From Hyphomonadaceae bacterium (GTDB taxonomy: Bacteria > Pseudomonadota > Alphaproteobacteria > Caulobacterales > Aquidulcibacteraceae), in NCBI GenBank assembly GCA_016791385.1, contig JAEUMR010000009.1, positions 1 to 64,000 of the forward strand: a DNA stretch of 64,000 nt, in the 5' to 3' direction. Positions 53,464 to 62,474 of this stretch are shown piece after piece. The translations under genes were made by a program, and so were the position numbers. How positions within the stretch are numbered: the first letter of the stretch is position 1; the number at the start of each line of letters is the position of its first letter. The notes under the pieces are model-generated. The model saw only the letters and a program-made list of their open reading frames with translations, searched no databases and had not been told where the DNA came from.

Positions 53464-55230
53464 ATGCTTCGCACCTTTGCCGCCATTGGCGCTATTCTGG
53501 CCGTAACCGTGGCCGCCGCTCCGGCCCACGCCCAGTCCAGCGCTGACCGTCAGCTCAGCGCCCTGATTGCCCGGGACGAACAGCTTGAGCGGCGCTACGA
53601 TCCGCTGACGTCCGCCAGCGAGGGAGACCGGGCAGCGCTGCGCCTGCTGCCGGACGTCTCCCGTGACACCGAACTTGCCGCCCGCGCCGAATTCGCCTCG
53701 CTTCGAGCTCAGGTCGAGCGCGTCGATGCGCGCCGGCTCTCACCGGAAGGCGCACTCAACCGTCAGTATCTGCTCCGCTCGCTCGGCCTCGCGATCGAGC
53801 GCGCCGATCTCGACTTTAGCCGCGCTCCCATCAGCAATGGCGGTGGCTTCTTCACGCTGGGCGACTATCTCGCTTACACAACGCCGATCCAATCGGCCGC
53901 CGACGCGGAGGCCTGGATCGCACGCCTCGAAGCCCTGCCGCGCTACTATCAGCAGAGCATCACCAACGCGCGCCGCGGCATTGCCACTGGCTACACCCAG
54001 CCGCGCATCGTCGTTGACCGCGCGCTCGATACGGCGCGGGCGCAAGTCGCAACCATGACGACCACATTGATGACGCCGTTGGCGCGCATGCCGGTTTCCA
54101 TTCCAGCGGCGCAGCAGGAGAGCTACCGTACGCGTGCCCGCGCGGTCATCGAACAAAACATCCTGCCGGCCCACCGCGAAGCCATCGCCTTCATGGAGAA
54201 CGAGTACCTGCCCGCCGCCCGCACGGGCCTTGGTCTGCGCTCCGTTCCGGGCGGCGAGGCGATGTACCGCTTTCTGATCCGTGCGCACACGACGACGGAC
54301 ATGTCACCCGAGGACATTCATCAGCTCGGCCTTTCCGAAGTCGTGCGAATCCGCGCGGCGATGGAGCGTGAGATCGCCTCCAGCGGTTTCCACGGTGATT
54401 TCGCCGCATTCCAGCGCTTCCTGCGCACGGACCCGCAATTTTACGCCAGTTCGCCCGAGGACTTGGTCGAGAAGGCTTCCGAGATCGCCAAGCGCGCGGA
54501 CGATCAGCTGCCGCGCCTGTTCGGCACGCTGCCACGCCTGCCTTACGGCGTGCGCGTGATCCCCGCTGAATCGGCCGAAGGTTCGACCACCGCCTACTAC
54601 ACCCAAGGCAGTCCCGCGCTTGGCATGGCCGGCGCCTATTGGGTCAACACCACGCACCTCGATCAGCGCCCGCTCTACGAATTGCCGGCGCTGACTTTGC
54701 ATGAAGCCGTGCCCGGCCATCACCTGCAGATCGCACGTGCGCAAGAGCTGAGCGAACTTCCCTATTTTCGGCGCAACGCATTCGTGACCGCCTTCGTCGA
54801 AGGCTGGGGCCTTTACGCGGAATCACTCGGCGAAGACATGGGCATGTACCGTACGCCGTATGAGCGCTTCGGCCGTCTCTCGTACGAAATGTGGCGCGCT
54901 TGCCGCCTCGTCGCCGACACCGGCATCCACTGGATGGGCTGGGACATCGAACAAGCTCGCCGCTGCTTTGCGGAAAACAGCGCGCTCTCGCCGCACAACA
55001 TCCAGACCGAACTGGAGCGTTACATCGCCGATCCGGGTCAGGCGCTGGCGTACAAGATCGGCGAACTGCGTCTGCAGTCGCTGCGCCGCGAAGCGACCCA
55101 GACGCTGGGCGAGCGGTTTGACATCCGCCAATTCCACGACGTGGTGCTCGGCGCCGGCCCGCTGCCGCTTGACGTGCTGGAAACGCGCGTGCGCAGCTGG
55201 GTGGCGGAACGGCAGAGGGCGGCGAACTAG
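53464..55230 (+). CDS. DUF885 family exported metallopeptidase-like protein
   Basis: A 588-residue protein with a cleavable signal peptide (MLRTFAAIGAILAVTVAAAPAHAQ). The DUF885 hallmark ALTLHEAVPGHHLQIARAQE is near residues 410-429; its HExxxGHH contains the putative zinc ligands. GWGLYAESLGEDMG follows with the third acidic ligand. The family is related to gluzincin peptidases, and members are periplasmic. The ATG at 53464 is used; a GTG one codon upstream is also possible. It is divergent from sdhC and has no clear operon partner. Confidence 0.85.
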   Translation: MLRTFAAIGAILAVTVAAAPAHAQSSADRQLSALIARDEQLERRYDPLTSASEGDRAALRLLPDVSRDTELAARAEFASLRAQVERVDARRLSPEGALNRQYLLRSLGLAIERADLDFSRAPISNGGGFFTLGDYLAYTTPIQSAADAEAWIARLEALPRYYQQSITNARRGIATGYTQPRIVVDRALDTARAQVATMTTTLMTPLARMPVSIPAAQQESYRTRARAVIEQNILPAHREAIAFMENEYLPAARTGLGLRSVPGGEAMYRFLIRAHTTTDMSPEDIHQLGLSEVVRIRAAMEREIASSGFHGDFAAFQRFLRTDPQFYASSPEDLVEKASEIAKRADDQLPRLFGTLPRLPYGVRVIPAESAEGSTTAYYTQGSPALGMAGAYWVNTTHLDQRPLYELPALTLHEAVPGHHLQIARAQELSELPYFRRNAFVTAFVEGWGLYAESLGEDMGMYRTPYERFGRLSYEMWRACRLVADTGIHWMGWDIEQARRCFAENSALSPHNIQTELERYIADPGQALAYKIGELRLQSLRREATQTLGERFDIRQFHDVVLGAGPLPLDVLETRVRSWVAERQRAAN

Positions 55231-55240
55231 GCGCTGTCCC

Positions 55241-56293
55241 TCAGGTGAAGTGCCGCTTGGGGATTGCCGCCCAATAGTCGAAGTCCAGCACCACGTGCTC
55301 GGCGTAGCCGCCGTCGTCGACCTTGTAGGTGAAAGCGTGCGCGGATTGGTTCTTCAGCGCCACCAGGCGCAGCCGCAGTGCGCCGGCGTGGCCGAGGTCT
55401 TCCTTGTCGAGCACTTCGGTCCACGCATAGAGCGTGTCGCCTGCGAACAGCGGATTGACGTGGCGCCCGCCATTGATCGCCAGCACGTAAGCGGCGTTGG
55501 CGAGGCCATTGAACGCCAGCGCGCGCGCCAGCGAGATGGCGACGCCGCCATAGATCAAGCGTTTGCCGAAGCGCGAACCCTGCTGCGCGAAGGCGTCGAA
55601 ATGCACCTTCGCCGTGTTCTGATAGAGGCGCGTGGCGATCTGGTGCTCGGCCTCTTCCACGGTCATGCCGTCGACGTGGTCGATCTTCTCGCCGATCTCG
55701 TAATCCTCAAACGTGTGCGGCGAACCGGCGAGCGTGTAATCGTAGGTCGAGAAATCGAGTGACGGCGGCAAGATCAACTCGGAGCCCTTGACGGCCGGCG
55801 CTGGCGTCTTCGGCGGCGCGTCTTCGACGGCGGCGCCGGCGTCGCGCTTGTTCACCATCACCCAGCGCACATAAGAGAGCACCGGCTCGCCGTCCTGGTT
55901 GAAGCCATCGGTGCGAACCGTGACGACGCCCGTCTTGCCGTTCGAGTTTTGCTTGACGCCCAGCACCTCGGACACCGAGTTCAGCGTATCGCCCGGATAG
56001 ACCGGGGCGAGAAAGCGCCCCTCCGCATAGCCAAGATTGGCGACCGCATTGAGCGAGATGTCCGGGACGGTCTTGCCGAACACGGTGTGAAACACCAGCA
56101 GCGGATCGACCGGCGCACCCGGCAGGCCGCAATTCTGCGCGAACGTGTCGGCCGAGAACAACGCGTAGCGCGAGCCCGTCAGCGCCACATTGAGCGCCAC
56201 ATCGCCCTCCGTCAGCGTCCGCGGCGTCGCATGATCGATGCGCTGGCCAGGGCGAAAATCTTCGAGGAAATTGCCAGGATTGGATTTGGTCAT
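55241..56293 (-). CDS. MaoC family dehydratase, candidate mesaconyl-CoA hydratase
   Basis: A 350-residue double hotdog-fold hydratase. Residues 10-150 form the first domain (FLEDFRPGQRIDHATPRTLTEGDVALNVALTG) and residues 180-340 the second (DYEIGEKIDHVDGMTVEEAEHQIATRLYQNTAKVHFD), which has the catalytic Asp/His type of MaoC. Size and layout agree with mesaconyl-CoA hydratase of the ethylmalonyl-CoA pathway. The ATG at 56293 is placed where the protein starts MTKSNPGNFLEDF. It lies four bases after the CitE-like lyase gene, a pairing seen in Rhodobacter for L-malyl-CoA/beta-methylmalyl-CoA lyase and mesaconyl-CoA hydratase. ccr, ecm and msd are not in the window, so the pathway is inferred. 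Confidence 0.72.
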   Translation of the reverse strand: MTKSNPGNFLEDFRPGQRIDHATPRTLTEGDVALNVALTGSRYALFSADTFAQNCGLPGAPVDPLLVFHTVFGKTVPDISLNAVANLGYAEGRFLAPVYPGDTLNSVSEVLGVKQNSNGKTGVVTVRTDGFNQDGEPVLSYVRWVMVNKRDAGAAVEDAPPKTPAPAVKGSELILPPSLDFSTYDYTLAGSPHTFEDYEIGEKIDHVDGMTVEEAEHQIATRLYQNTAKVHFDAFAQQGSRFGKRLIYGGVAISLARALAFNGLANAAYVLAINGGRHVNPLFAGDTLYAWTEVLDKEDLGHAGALRLRLVALKNQSAHAFTYKVDDGGYAEHVVLDFDYWAAIPKRHFT

Positions 56294-56297
56294 TGCA

Positions 56298-57164
56298 TCA
56301 GGCTCCAATCGCATCCGCCACAGCCACCACGCGCTTGGCCTCTTCCAGGTGCAGCAGCTCCGTCATGCGGCCATCGACCTTGATGACGCCTTTGCCGGCG
56401 TTCTCGGGTTGTGCGAAGGCGGCGATCACGGCGCGGGCGCGGGCGACTTCTTCCTCGGTCGGGGCGAACACCAAATTGCAGAGATCGACCTGGCTTGGGT
56501 GAATCAGCGTCTTGCCGTCGAAGCCGAACTCCAGGCCTTGGCGGCATTCGGCTTCGAACCCGGCTGTGTTGGCGATGTCGTTGTAGACGCCATCGATCGC
56601 CGTCAGCCCTTCGGCGCGGGCCGCCGTCACCGCCAGCGACAAAGGCGCGAAGAAAGCAGCGCGGCTGGCCCCGGGGCGGGCGCGCGTTTCCTTGGCAAGA
56701 TCGTTGAGGCCCATCACGAAGGCGGCAAGGCGCGTGCCTTTGGCGGCGGCGGCGATCTCGCCGACATTGAGAATAGCGCGCGGCGTTTCGATCATCGCCC
56801 ATAGCGTTGCCTCGCGGGGGAAGCCCGCCGCGCTCATCGCCGCGTCAAGCGCCTTCACTTGCTCGGCGCTCTCCACCTTCGGCGCAAGCACGCCGTCCGG
56901 ACCGGCCTTGCCGGCGGCGGCGATGTCGTCATGCCCCCAGGGCGTGGACAGCGCATTGACCCGCACGATCACCTCGCGCTTGCCGTAGCCGCCCGCTTTC
57001 ACCGCGGCGGCGACCTGCTCGCGCGCCAACTCTTTGGCGTCGGGCGCAACCGAATCTTCGAGGTCCAGAAACAACACGTCGGCGGGCAGCGTCTTGGCTT
57101 TCTCCAGCGCTTTTTGGTTGGCGCCAGGCATGTAAAGGCAGGAGCGGCGGGGTCTTATGTTCAT
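56298..57164 (-). CDS. CitE-like HpcH/HpaI aldolase family lyase (malyl-CoA lyase type)
   Basis: A 288-residue TIM-barrel lyase. RPRRSCLYMPGANQKALEKA is the CitE start. VLFLDLEDSVAPDAKELAR holds the glutamate and aspartate for Mg2+ binding (near residues 40-50); LWAMIETPRAILN and GLEFGFDGKTLIHPSQVD complete the family. The latter contains IHP, which is typical of malyl-CoA/CitE-type lyases. It cleaves or forms beta-hydroxyacyl-CoA esters such as malyl-CoA. The start is set at 57164 (MNIRPRRSCL), the standard N-terminus. Its coupling to the MaoC hydratase suggests L-malyl-CoA/beta-methylmalyl-CoA lyase. Confidence 0.78.
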   Translation of the reverse strand: MNIRPRRSCLYMPGANQKALEKAKTLPADVLFLDLEDSVAPDAKELAREQVAAAVKAGGYGKREVIVRVNALSTPWGHDDIAAAGKAGPDGVLAPKVESAEQVKALDAAMSAAGFPREATLWAMIETPRAILNVGEIAAAAKGTRLAAFVMGLNDLAKETRARPGASRAAFFAPLSLAVTAARAEGLTAIDGVYNDIANTAGFEAECRQGLEFGFDGKTLIHPSQVDLCNLVFAPTEEEVARARAVIAAFAQPENAGKGVIKVDGRMTELLHLEEAKRVVAVADAIGA

Positions 57165-57229
57165 CGGCGTCTCGGGGAGTGGCGGTGGTTGCGGCAATCG
57201 ACTAGATCACCGGGCCAAGGTCTAGACGC

Positions 57230-58066
57230 GTGAACACGATTTTGTCGATCCAGAGCCAGGTCGCAGGCGCGCGCGTCGGCAATTCCGTGGCGGCATTTGC
57301 GATGGAGCGGCTGGGCGTCCGCGTCCTGCAGATCCCGACCGTGCTGCTGGGCCGCCGGCCCGACCACGGCCCGCCCGGCGGCGGGCCGGTGAATCCGGAA
57401 ACCATCGCCGCCATGATCGAAGGGCTGGCCGCCGATGGATTGCTCAGCGAGATCGGCACGGTGCTGACCGGCTATATCGGTCACCCGGAACAGGCCGCGG
57501 TGATCCTGGAAGCGGTACGGCTGGTGAAGGCCGCCAACCCTGGCGCAGTGTTCGCCTGCGACCCCGTGCTGGGCGATGAAGGCAAGCTGTTCGTGAGCGA
57601 AGCCGTGGCCGATGCGATCATGAACACCATGCGGCGCGAGGCCGATTGGCTGATGCCGAACGCGTTCGAGCTGGGAATCATCGCCGGCAAGACAGTCGAC
57701 AGCCTCGATACTGCACGCACCGCCGCCAGGGCGCTCAATAACAAGCTGGTGCTGTGCTCTTCGATCCGCACCGCGCTGGGGCTCGGCAACCTTTACGCCG
57801 CGCAGACCGGCGATTGGTTCTGCGAGACGCCGCGCTTGCCGCGTGCGCCGAAGGGCGCGGGCGACCTCTTCTCGGCCTTGTTCGTAGCGCGCCGCGCCCG
57901 CGGCGATGCGCCGGCGATCGCGCTCGAAGGCGCGACCGGCGCTGTGTACGACGTGATCGTGCGCTCGATCGCCGCCGAGAGCGAAGATCTCGAGCTGCCC
58001 GCCGCCCAGGACGTGCTCGCCGATCCCGTCACTTGGCCGCGTGCGCGCTCGCTGGAGATGGCATGA
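57230..58066 (+). CDS. pdxY: Pyridoxal kinase
   Basis: A 278-residue ribokinase-fold enzyme that phosphorylates pyridoxal to pyridoxal 5'-phosphate. It starts ILSIQSQVAGARVGNSVAAFAMERLG, the pyridoxal-pocket region, and has the catalytic motif APKGAGDLFSALFVA near residues 207-221. VFACDPVLGDEGKLF is the typical mid-domain motif. The stop overlaps the next ATG by four bases, giving an operon with the beta-lactamase-fold hydrolase. The start region is divergent from the lyase gene. Confidence 0.92.
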   Translation: MNTILSIQSQVAGARVGNSVAAFAMERLGVRVLQIPTVLLGRRPDHGPPGGGPVNPETIAAMIEGLAADGLLSEIGTVLTGYIGHPEQAAVILEAVRLVKAANPGAVFACDPVLGDEGKLFVSEAVADAIMNTMRREADWLMPNAFELGIIAGKTVDSLDTARTAARALNNKLVLCSSIRTALGLGNLYAAQTGDWFCETPRLPRAPKGAGDLFSALFVARRARGDAPAIALEGATGAVYDVIVRSIAAESEDLELPAAQDVLADPVTWPRARSLEMA

Positions 58067-59172
58067 TGGTCGAGGGCTATGTCGCGCCGGGATTTGAGCG
58101 CGTGCGCGAGGTGTTCGCGCAGCAGCTGCCGGAAGAACTCGGCGCCGGTTTCGCCGCCATCCGCGACGGCGCGATTGTCGTCGACATCTGGGGCGGCTGG
58201 GCCAACCGTGAGCAAACGCGACCCTGGACCCAAGACACCATCGTGCCGGTCTATTCGACCACCAAGGGCGTCTCGGCGCTGGTGATGGCGATGCTGCACG
58301 ATTCCGGCAGCCTCGATTACGAAGCCCCGCTCGCAGCGCTCTGGCCCGCCTTCGGCGTGCACGGCAAAGACAAAGTCACCATCGCGCAAACGCTGGCGCA
58401 CCAGGCCGGCGTTCCCGGCTTCCTCGAACCGGTCGATCCTGATCTCTGGCTCGATCCGCCCGCCTGCGCCGAAGCCATCGCCGCGCTCGCGCCTTTGTGG
58501 CCGCCCGGCAGCGCCAGCGGCTATCACCCGCTCACCTGGGGCTATATCGCCGGCGCAATCGCGCTGCGTGCAACGGGCCGATCGCTCGGCGCGATCTTGC
58601 GCGAAGACATCTGCGCCCCGCTCGGCGTCGACTTTCAGATCGGCACGCCGGAAAACGACCATCACCGCGCCGCGGAGATGAAAAAGCCAACCCGCGGCGG
58701 CGAGTTCGGCGAGATCACGCCGCCGCGCAAGGCCGCTTTCTTCACCAAATGGGCCGCGCCCGTGCGTGGCTCGACCCAGTGGCGCAAGATCGAAATCCCC
58801 TCCGCCAACGGCCACGCGACCGCGCTGGGCGTCGCGCGCCTCTACGAAGCCTACGCCACCGGCGGCGTCATCGGCGGCGCGCGCGTGCTTTCGCAAGAGG
58901 CGTTCGACTCGCTGACCACGCGTCGCTGGAAAGGTGACGACCTCGTGCTGCCCTTCAACATCGATTGGCGCACCGGCATCATCGGCAACTCGAACCGCAT
59001 CTACGGGCCGAACGCGGAGGCGTTCGGCCATTCCGGCATGGGCGGCTCGGTCGGCTTTGGCGACCCGACCGCCGGAATCTCCGCCGGCTATGTCATGAAC
59101 AAGCAATCCCACCACATCATGGGCGACCCCCGTTCGCTCGCTTTGATAGACGCTCTTTACGCATGTCTTTGA
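58063..59172 (+). CDS. Beta-lactamase family serine hydrolase (EstB/class C fold)
   Basis: A 369-residue serine hydrolase. STTKG in VPVYSTTKGVSALVMAML (near residues 66-70) is the S-x-x-K nucleophile motif. SGYHPLTWGYIAG supplies the tyrosine of the second motif. FGHSGMGGSVGFGD (near 323) provides the third, where HSG replaces KTG as in EstB-type esterases. No signal peptide is evident, so it is probably a cytoplasmic esterase rather than a penicillin-binding enzyme. It overlaps pdxY by four bases and the next gene by ten. Confidence 0.85.
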   Translation: MMVEGYVAPGFERVREVFAQQLPEELGAGFAAIRDGAIVVDIWGGWANREQTRPWTQDTIVPVYSTTKGVSALVMAMLHDSGSLDYEAPLAALWPAFGVHGKDKVTIAQTLAHQAGVPGFLEPVDPDLWLDPPACAEAIAALAPLWPPGSASGYHPLTWGYIAGAIALRATGRSLGAILREDICAPLGVDFQIGTPENDHHRAAEMKKPTRGGEFGEITPPRKAAFFTKWAAPVRGSTQWRKIEIPSANGHATALGVARLYEAYATGGVIGGARVLSQEAFDSLTTRRWKGDDLVLPFNIDWRTGIIGNSNRIYGPNAEAFGHSGMGGSVGFGDPTAGISAGYVMNKQSHHIMGDPRSLALIDALYACL

Positions 59173-60356
59173 AAATCACGCCGCGCCTAGTGCTCGAAAT
59201 CTGCGCTGTGCTGATCGCGCTCGCGCTTGGCGGCACGATCCTGTCGCGCCTTCCCACCATGCATGACATGTCGATCGGCGGGCAGCCGCTGTTCGGCGAT
59301 TTCGTCGCCTTCTGGAGCGCTGGCCGCGCCGCGCTCGATGGGCACGCCGATCAGGTGCACGACCGCGCGCTGATCTTCCAGTATCACCACATCGCCACGC
59401 CCGGCGCGCGCTTCGTCGCGCCGTGGAATTCGCCGCCGACCTTCCTGCTGCCGATGTCGCTGTTTGCGTTGCTGCCTTATCCGGTGGCGGCGATCCTGTT
59501 TCTGGTCTCAACGGCGGCGCTCTATTTCTACGCTGCGGGCAAAGTGCTGCCGGACGCGCGCGCCTTCATCTTCGCCGCCACCGTGCCGGCGCTGGTCTAT
59601 CATGTCGGCACCATCCAGGTCGGCTTTCTGATCGCCGGCATTGTCGTGCTCGCCTTCTATTATCTCGACCGCAGGCCGGTGGTGGCGGGTGCATTTGTCG
59701 CCATGCTCGCAATCAAGCCGCACCTGGCCATCCTGTGGCCGCTGCTGCTTGCGCTCTCGGGCCGCTGGCGCGCTTTCGCGGCGGCGGCGGCGGGAACGAT
59801 CGCGTTCGTGCTGCTCGCAGGCTTCGTGTTCGGCTTTGAGTCTTACCTACGCTTCTTCGAGAACCTGTCAGCGTCCCAAGGCCTGATCAGCGGCCAGCGC
59901 ATCACCACGCCAGCCTACGCCAGCCTCTACGCCAACCTGCTCGACATGGGCGCATCGCAGGCGGTGGCGTCAGGCGCGCAAATCATTAGCGCACTGGCCG
60001 GCGTAGCGGCGGCGTGCTGGCTGTTCTGGACCACGCGCGTGCGCAGCGGCAGCACACCGGACGGCGCACTCGGCGTGCAGGCTGCCGCCTTGGGTGCGGC
60101 CACCATGCTCGTTTCGCCCTATCTCTTCTTCTACGATTCCGTTCTGCTTGCGGTCGGCGCTGTGTTCCTCGGTAAGCCGCGCGACGGCTTCGAACTCGCC
60201 GCGATGATGCTCGCCTGGTTCTCGGGACTTTCCGTTTTCATCGGGCATTTTCAACCGCTGCCCTTGTGCCCGCTTGCAGCGTGGATGCTGATGCTTGTCG
60301 CGCTCAGGCGTGCAGGAAGCGCGGCGCCTCTCCCGGCCCCAGCACTGCAGCCGTAA
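59163..60356 (+). CDS. GT87/DUF2029 polytopic mannosyltransferase-like protein
   Basis: A 397-residue membrane protein with about eleven helices. GDFVAFWSAGRAALDG is the GT87/DUF2029 loop with the acidic motif after the first helix. ATPGARFVAPWNSPPTFLLPMSL follows, with a proline-rich end. The family includes polyprenyl-phosphate-dependent mannosyltransferases, so it probably adds sugar to a lipid, glycan or protein in the periplasm. Its start lies within the 3' end of the esterase gene (10-base overlap). Its end overlaps the convergent phosphoesterase by 53 bases. Confidence 0.78.
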   Translation: MSLKITPRLVLEICAVLIALALGGTILSRLPTMHDMSIGGQPLFGDFVAFWSAGRAALDGHADQVHDRALIFQYHHIATPGARFVAPWNSPPTFLLPMSLFALLPYPVAAILFLVSTAALYFYAAGKVLPDARAFIFAATVPALVYHVGTIQVGFLIAGIVVLAFYYLDRRPVVAGAFVAMLAIKPHLAILWPLLLALSGRWRAFAAAAAGTIAFVLLAGFVFGFESYLRFFENLSASQGLISGQRITTPAYASLYANLLDMGASQAVASGAQIISALAGVAAACWLFWTTRVRSGSTPDGALGVQAAALGAATMLVSPYLFFYDSVLLAVGAVFLGKPRDGFELAAMMLAWFSGLSVFIGHFQPLPLCPLAAWMLMLVALRRAGSAAPLPAPALQP

Positions 60357-61014
60357 GCGGCCCGCCATAGCAGGCGCCGGTGTCGACATTGATGCGGCGC
60401 GGATGAACGTGGGGTGCAAAATCATGCGTCGGCGTATGGCCATGCACGACGAGCAAACCCTCTAACTCCGCGCGCTGCGGCCATCGCCTCGGATCGAAGA
60501 ACTTCTCCGAGCGCGTCCACATACGCACGCCATCCTCGCAACGCGGAAACGCAGCGGGATCGATACCGCCATGAACGAACGCGATGCGGCGCGCCTCATC
60601 GTGCGCAATCGTCGGCAAGGCGCGCAGCCACGCGATGTGCTCGGGATCAATCGCCGTACGCCAATGATCGTTCTTACCGTTGGCCGCCTCGTAGGAGGCG
60701 ATGGTCTCATCGCCGCCATTGCTGGCCCAATGATAGAGCCCCATCGTTTCTTCGCGATCATAGGCGTGCAGCATCAGCTCTTCATGGTTGCCGCGAATGG
60801 CAATGATCTGATCCGGCGCCTCCGCTTGTAGCTGCATGGCGCGCGCGATGACGCCGCGGCTATCCGGCCCGCGATCGATCAGGTCGCCAAGGAAAACGAG
60901 CTTGTGCGGAACCTTGCGCGCAATCGCGTCAGCACGAATCTGCCGCAGCAGCTCGTCGACCTTCGTCAGCTCGCCGTGCACATCGCCGATGGCGTAATAG
61001 GTGTATTCGCTCAT
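60304..61014 (-). CDS. Metallophosphoesterase of the PrpA/ApaH family
   Basis: A 236-residue calcineurin-like phosphatase. Its metal motifs are YAIGDVHGELTKVDELL (GDVHG at residues 10-14), LVFLGDLIDRGPDSRGV (GDLIDRG near 42), IRGNHEELML (GNHE near 75) and VHGHTPTHDF (near 190). The whole pattern fits bacterial serine/threonine protein phosphatase 1 or diadenosine tetraphosphatase. Length favours the PrpA/PphA type. It overlaps rarD by four bases at its start, and the GT87 gene at its end. Confidence 0.88.
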   Translation of the reverse strand: MSEYTYYAIGDVHGELTKVDELLRQIRADAIARKVPHKLVFLGDLIDRGPDSRGVIARAMQLQAEAPDQIIAIRGNHEELMLHAYDREETMGLYHWASNGGDETIASYEAANGKNDHWRTAIDPEHIAWLRALPTIAHDEARRIAFVHGGIDPAAFPRCEDGVRMWTRSEKFFDPRRWPQRAELEGLLVVHGHTPTHDFAPHVHPRRINVDTGACYGGPLTAAVLGPGEAPRFLHA

Positions 61015-61925
61015 GCGTTCCTTGCACGCCGCAGCGTATCCCAGGCGAAGAAGCCGAGACCAGCCCAGATCAGCACAAAGCTGACCCCGCGCAGAAACGA
61101 GAACGGCTCGCCGAAGGCGATGCCGGTGGCGAATTGCAGCGACGGGGCGAGAAACTGCAGCAGGCCAAGCGTCACGAAGGTGACGCGCCGCGCGCCGAAC
61201 GCAAACGCCATCAGCGGAATCGCCGTCACCGGCCCTGCGCTTGCCAGCAACAGCGCATGCGACCAGTCGCTGGTGAAGGACAGCGGCGCCTCGCTCGCCG
61301 CCCACATCAGCAGCCCGATCGCGAGCGGCGCCAAAGCCATGCTTTCGATCAGCAAACCCACAGCGGCCGGCACCGGCGCGCGCTTTCGGATAATCGCGTA
61401 CGCCGACCACGTCGCGCACAGAGCCAGCGCCGCCCAAGGCGGAGCGCCGAGCGCCACGCCCTGCACGATCACGCCCAGCAGCGCCAGAGCCAGCGCAATC
61501 AGCTGCGGCGCTGTGATCTTCTCCTTGAAGAACAGCACGCCGGCCCCAACCGCCACCAACGGGGCCAGGAAATACGCCAGCGCCGATTCAATCACGCGCT
61601 CGTGCAGCACCAGATAGACGTAGAGGCCCCAGTTCATGAAAATGAACAACGCTGAGATGATGAGCGTGCCAATCATGCGCGGCTTGAGCGCGGCTGCGAT
61701 CTCGCGCCACCCAAACCGCCAGCCGCTCATCACGAACACGGCGATGAACGCGGAAGGCGCAGCCCAAAGAATGCGCTGCGCCAACACTTCGCGCACATCG
61801 ACGGCGGACATCAGCTTCAGATAAAGCGGCAGGAAGCCCCAGATCACATAGGCGGAGGCCGCCGCGAAGAAGCCGGCGCGTTTTTCAGCGTCCGAGTGCG
61901 TGGCGGGAATGGCGGCGTCGGTCAT
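61011..61925 (-). CDS. rarD: RarD-type DMT permease
   Basis: A 304-residue ten-helix transporter. KRAGFFAAASAYVIWGFLPLYLKLM and VREVLAQRILWA (near 46-57) are the RarD signature. NWGLYVYLVLHERVIESALAYFLAPL further supports the assignment. RarD proteins were named from chloramphenicol resistance in Pseudomonas; substrate is uncertain. It overlaps the phosphoesterase and the GNAT gene by four bases each. Confidence 0.88.
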   Translation of the reverse strand: MTDAAIPATHSDAEKRAGFFAAASAYVIWGFLPLYLKLMSAVDVREVLAQRILWAAPSAFIAVFVMSGWRFGWREIAAALKPRMIGTLIISALFIFMNWGLYVYLVLHERVIESALAYFLAPLVAVGAGVLFFKEKITAPQLIALALALLGVIVQGVALGAPPWAALALCATWSAYAIIRKRAPVPAAVGLLIESMALAPLAIGLLMWAASEAPLSFTSDWSHALLLASAGPVTAIPLMAFAFGARRVTFVTLGLLQFLAPSLQFATGIAFGEPFSFLRGVSFVLIWAGLGFFAWDTLRRARNA

Positions 61926-62359
61926 GTGCTGGGCTTGCCGTAGGGATTGGGATTGCGGATCTGCATCAAACGATGCGGTTCTTCGATCGGCGAGAAGCCA
62001 AGCGGCGTGTAAACGCCGTGCGCATCCTTCGTGCCGAGCAGCCAGCGCCGTAAGCCCTGCAGCTCCGGATGATCGAGGAAGGTGCGCACCAGCGCTCGGC
62101 CAAGCCCTTTGCCCTGCTTGCCGGGCAACACGATCACGTCGCACAGCCAAGCGAAGGTCGCCTTGTCGGTAACCAGGCGGGCAAAACCGATCAGCTTGCC
62201 TGCATCATCACGCGCGATTGCGCACATGGAATTGGCGCACGCGCGCGCAACCGTTTCACGCGGAATGCCCGGAGACCAATAAGTCTCGCGCAGCACCGCG
62301 TGAATGGTCTCGACGTCAGTGTCCGATGGTTGTTCGATGGTGATGCGCGGCACGCTCAT
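61922..62359 (-). CDS. GNAT family N-acetyltransferase
   Basis: A 145-residue single GNAT domain. VIVLPGKQGKGLGRALVRTFLDH (near residues 78-100) contains the acetyl-CoA pyrophosphate loop Q-x-x-G-x-G. GFARLVTDKATFAWLCDVI precedes it, and GLRRWLLGTKDAHGVYTPLGF ends the fold. The ATG at 62359 follows the natural N-terminus; the longer frame to 62428 has no ribosome-binding site. It is the first gene of the GNAT-rarD-phosphoesterase operon. Substrate is unknown. Confidence 0.85.
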   Translation of the reverse strand: MSVPRITIEQPSDTDVETIHAVLRETYWSPGIPRETVARACANSMCAIARDDAGKLIGFARLVTDKATFAWLCDVIVLPGKQGKGLGRALVRTFLDHPELQGLRRWLLGTKDAHGVYTPLGFSPIEEPHRLMQIRNPNPYGKPST

Positions 62360-62449
62360 GTCCCCTCGCGCGCTAGATAGGCGTGCGCGCTCTCTTGCGC
62401 ATCCGCGCTGCGATGAAAGCGCGAACACATTTTGTAACAGATTATGTGA

Positions 62450-62468
62450 GCGCGGTTCACAACCGCGC
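62450..62468 (-). terminator. Hairpin terminator downstream of asd
   Basis: GCGCGGTT-CAC-AACCGCGC is a perfect eight-base-pair hairpin just after the asd stop. An extended alternative pairs GTGAGC with GCTCAC. The minus-strand downstream sequence is TCACATAATCTGTTAC, with only short T runs. It probably marks the asd transcript end, but with partial efficiency. Confidence 0.5.
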
Positions 62469-62474
62469 AGGCGC

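Noticed and set aside
57793..59115. 440-residue minus-strand frame opposite the serine hydrolase
   Set aside because: Antisense shadow; the plus strand encodes the S-x-x-K hydrolase with all motifs.
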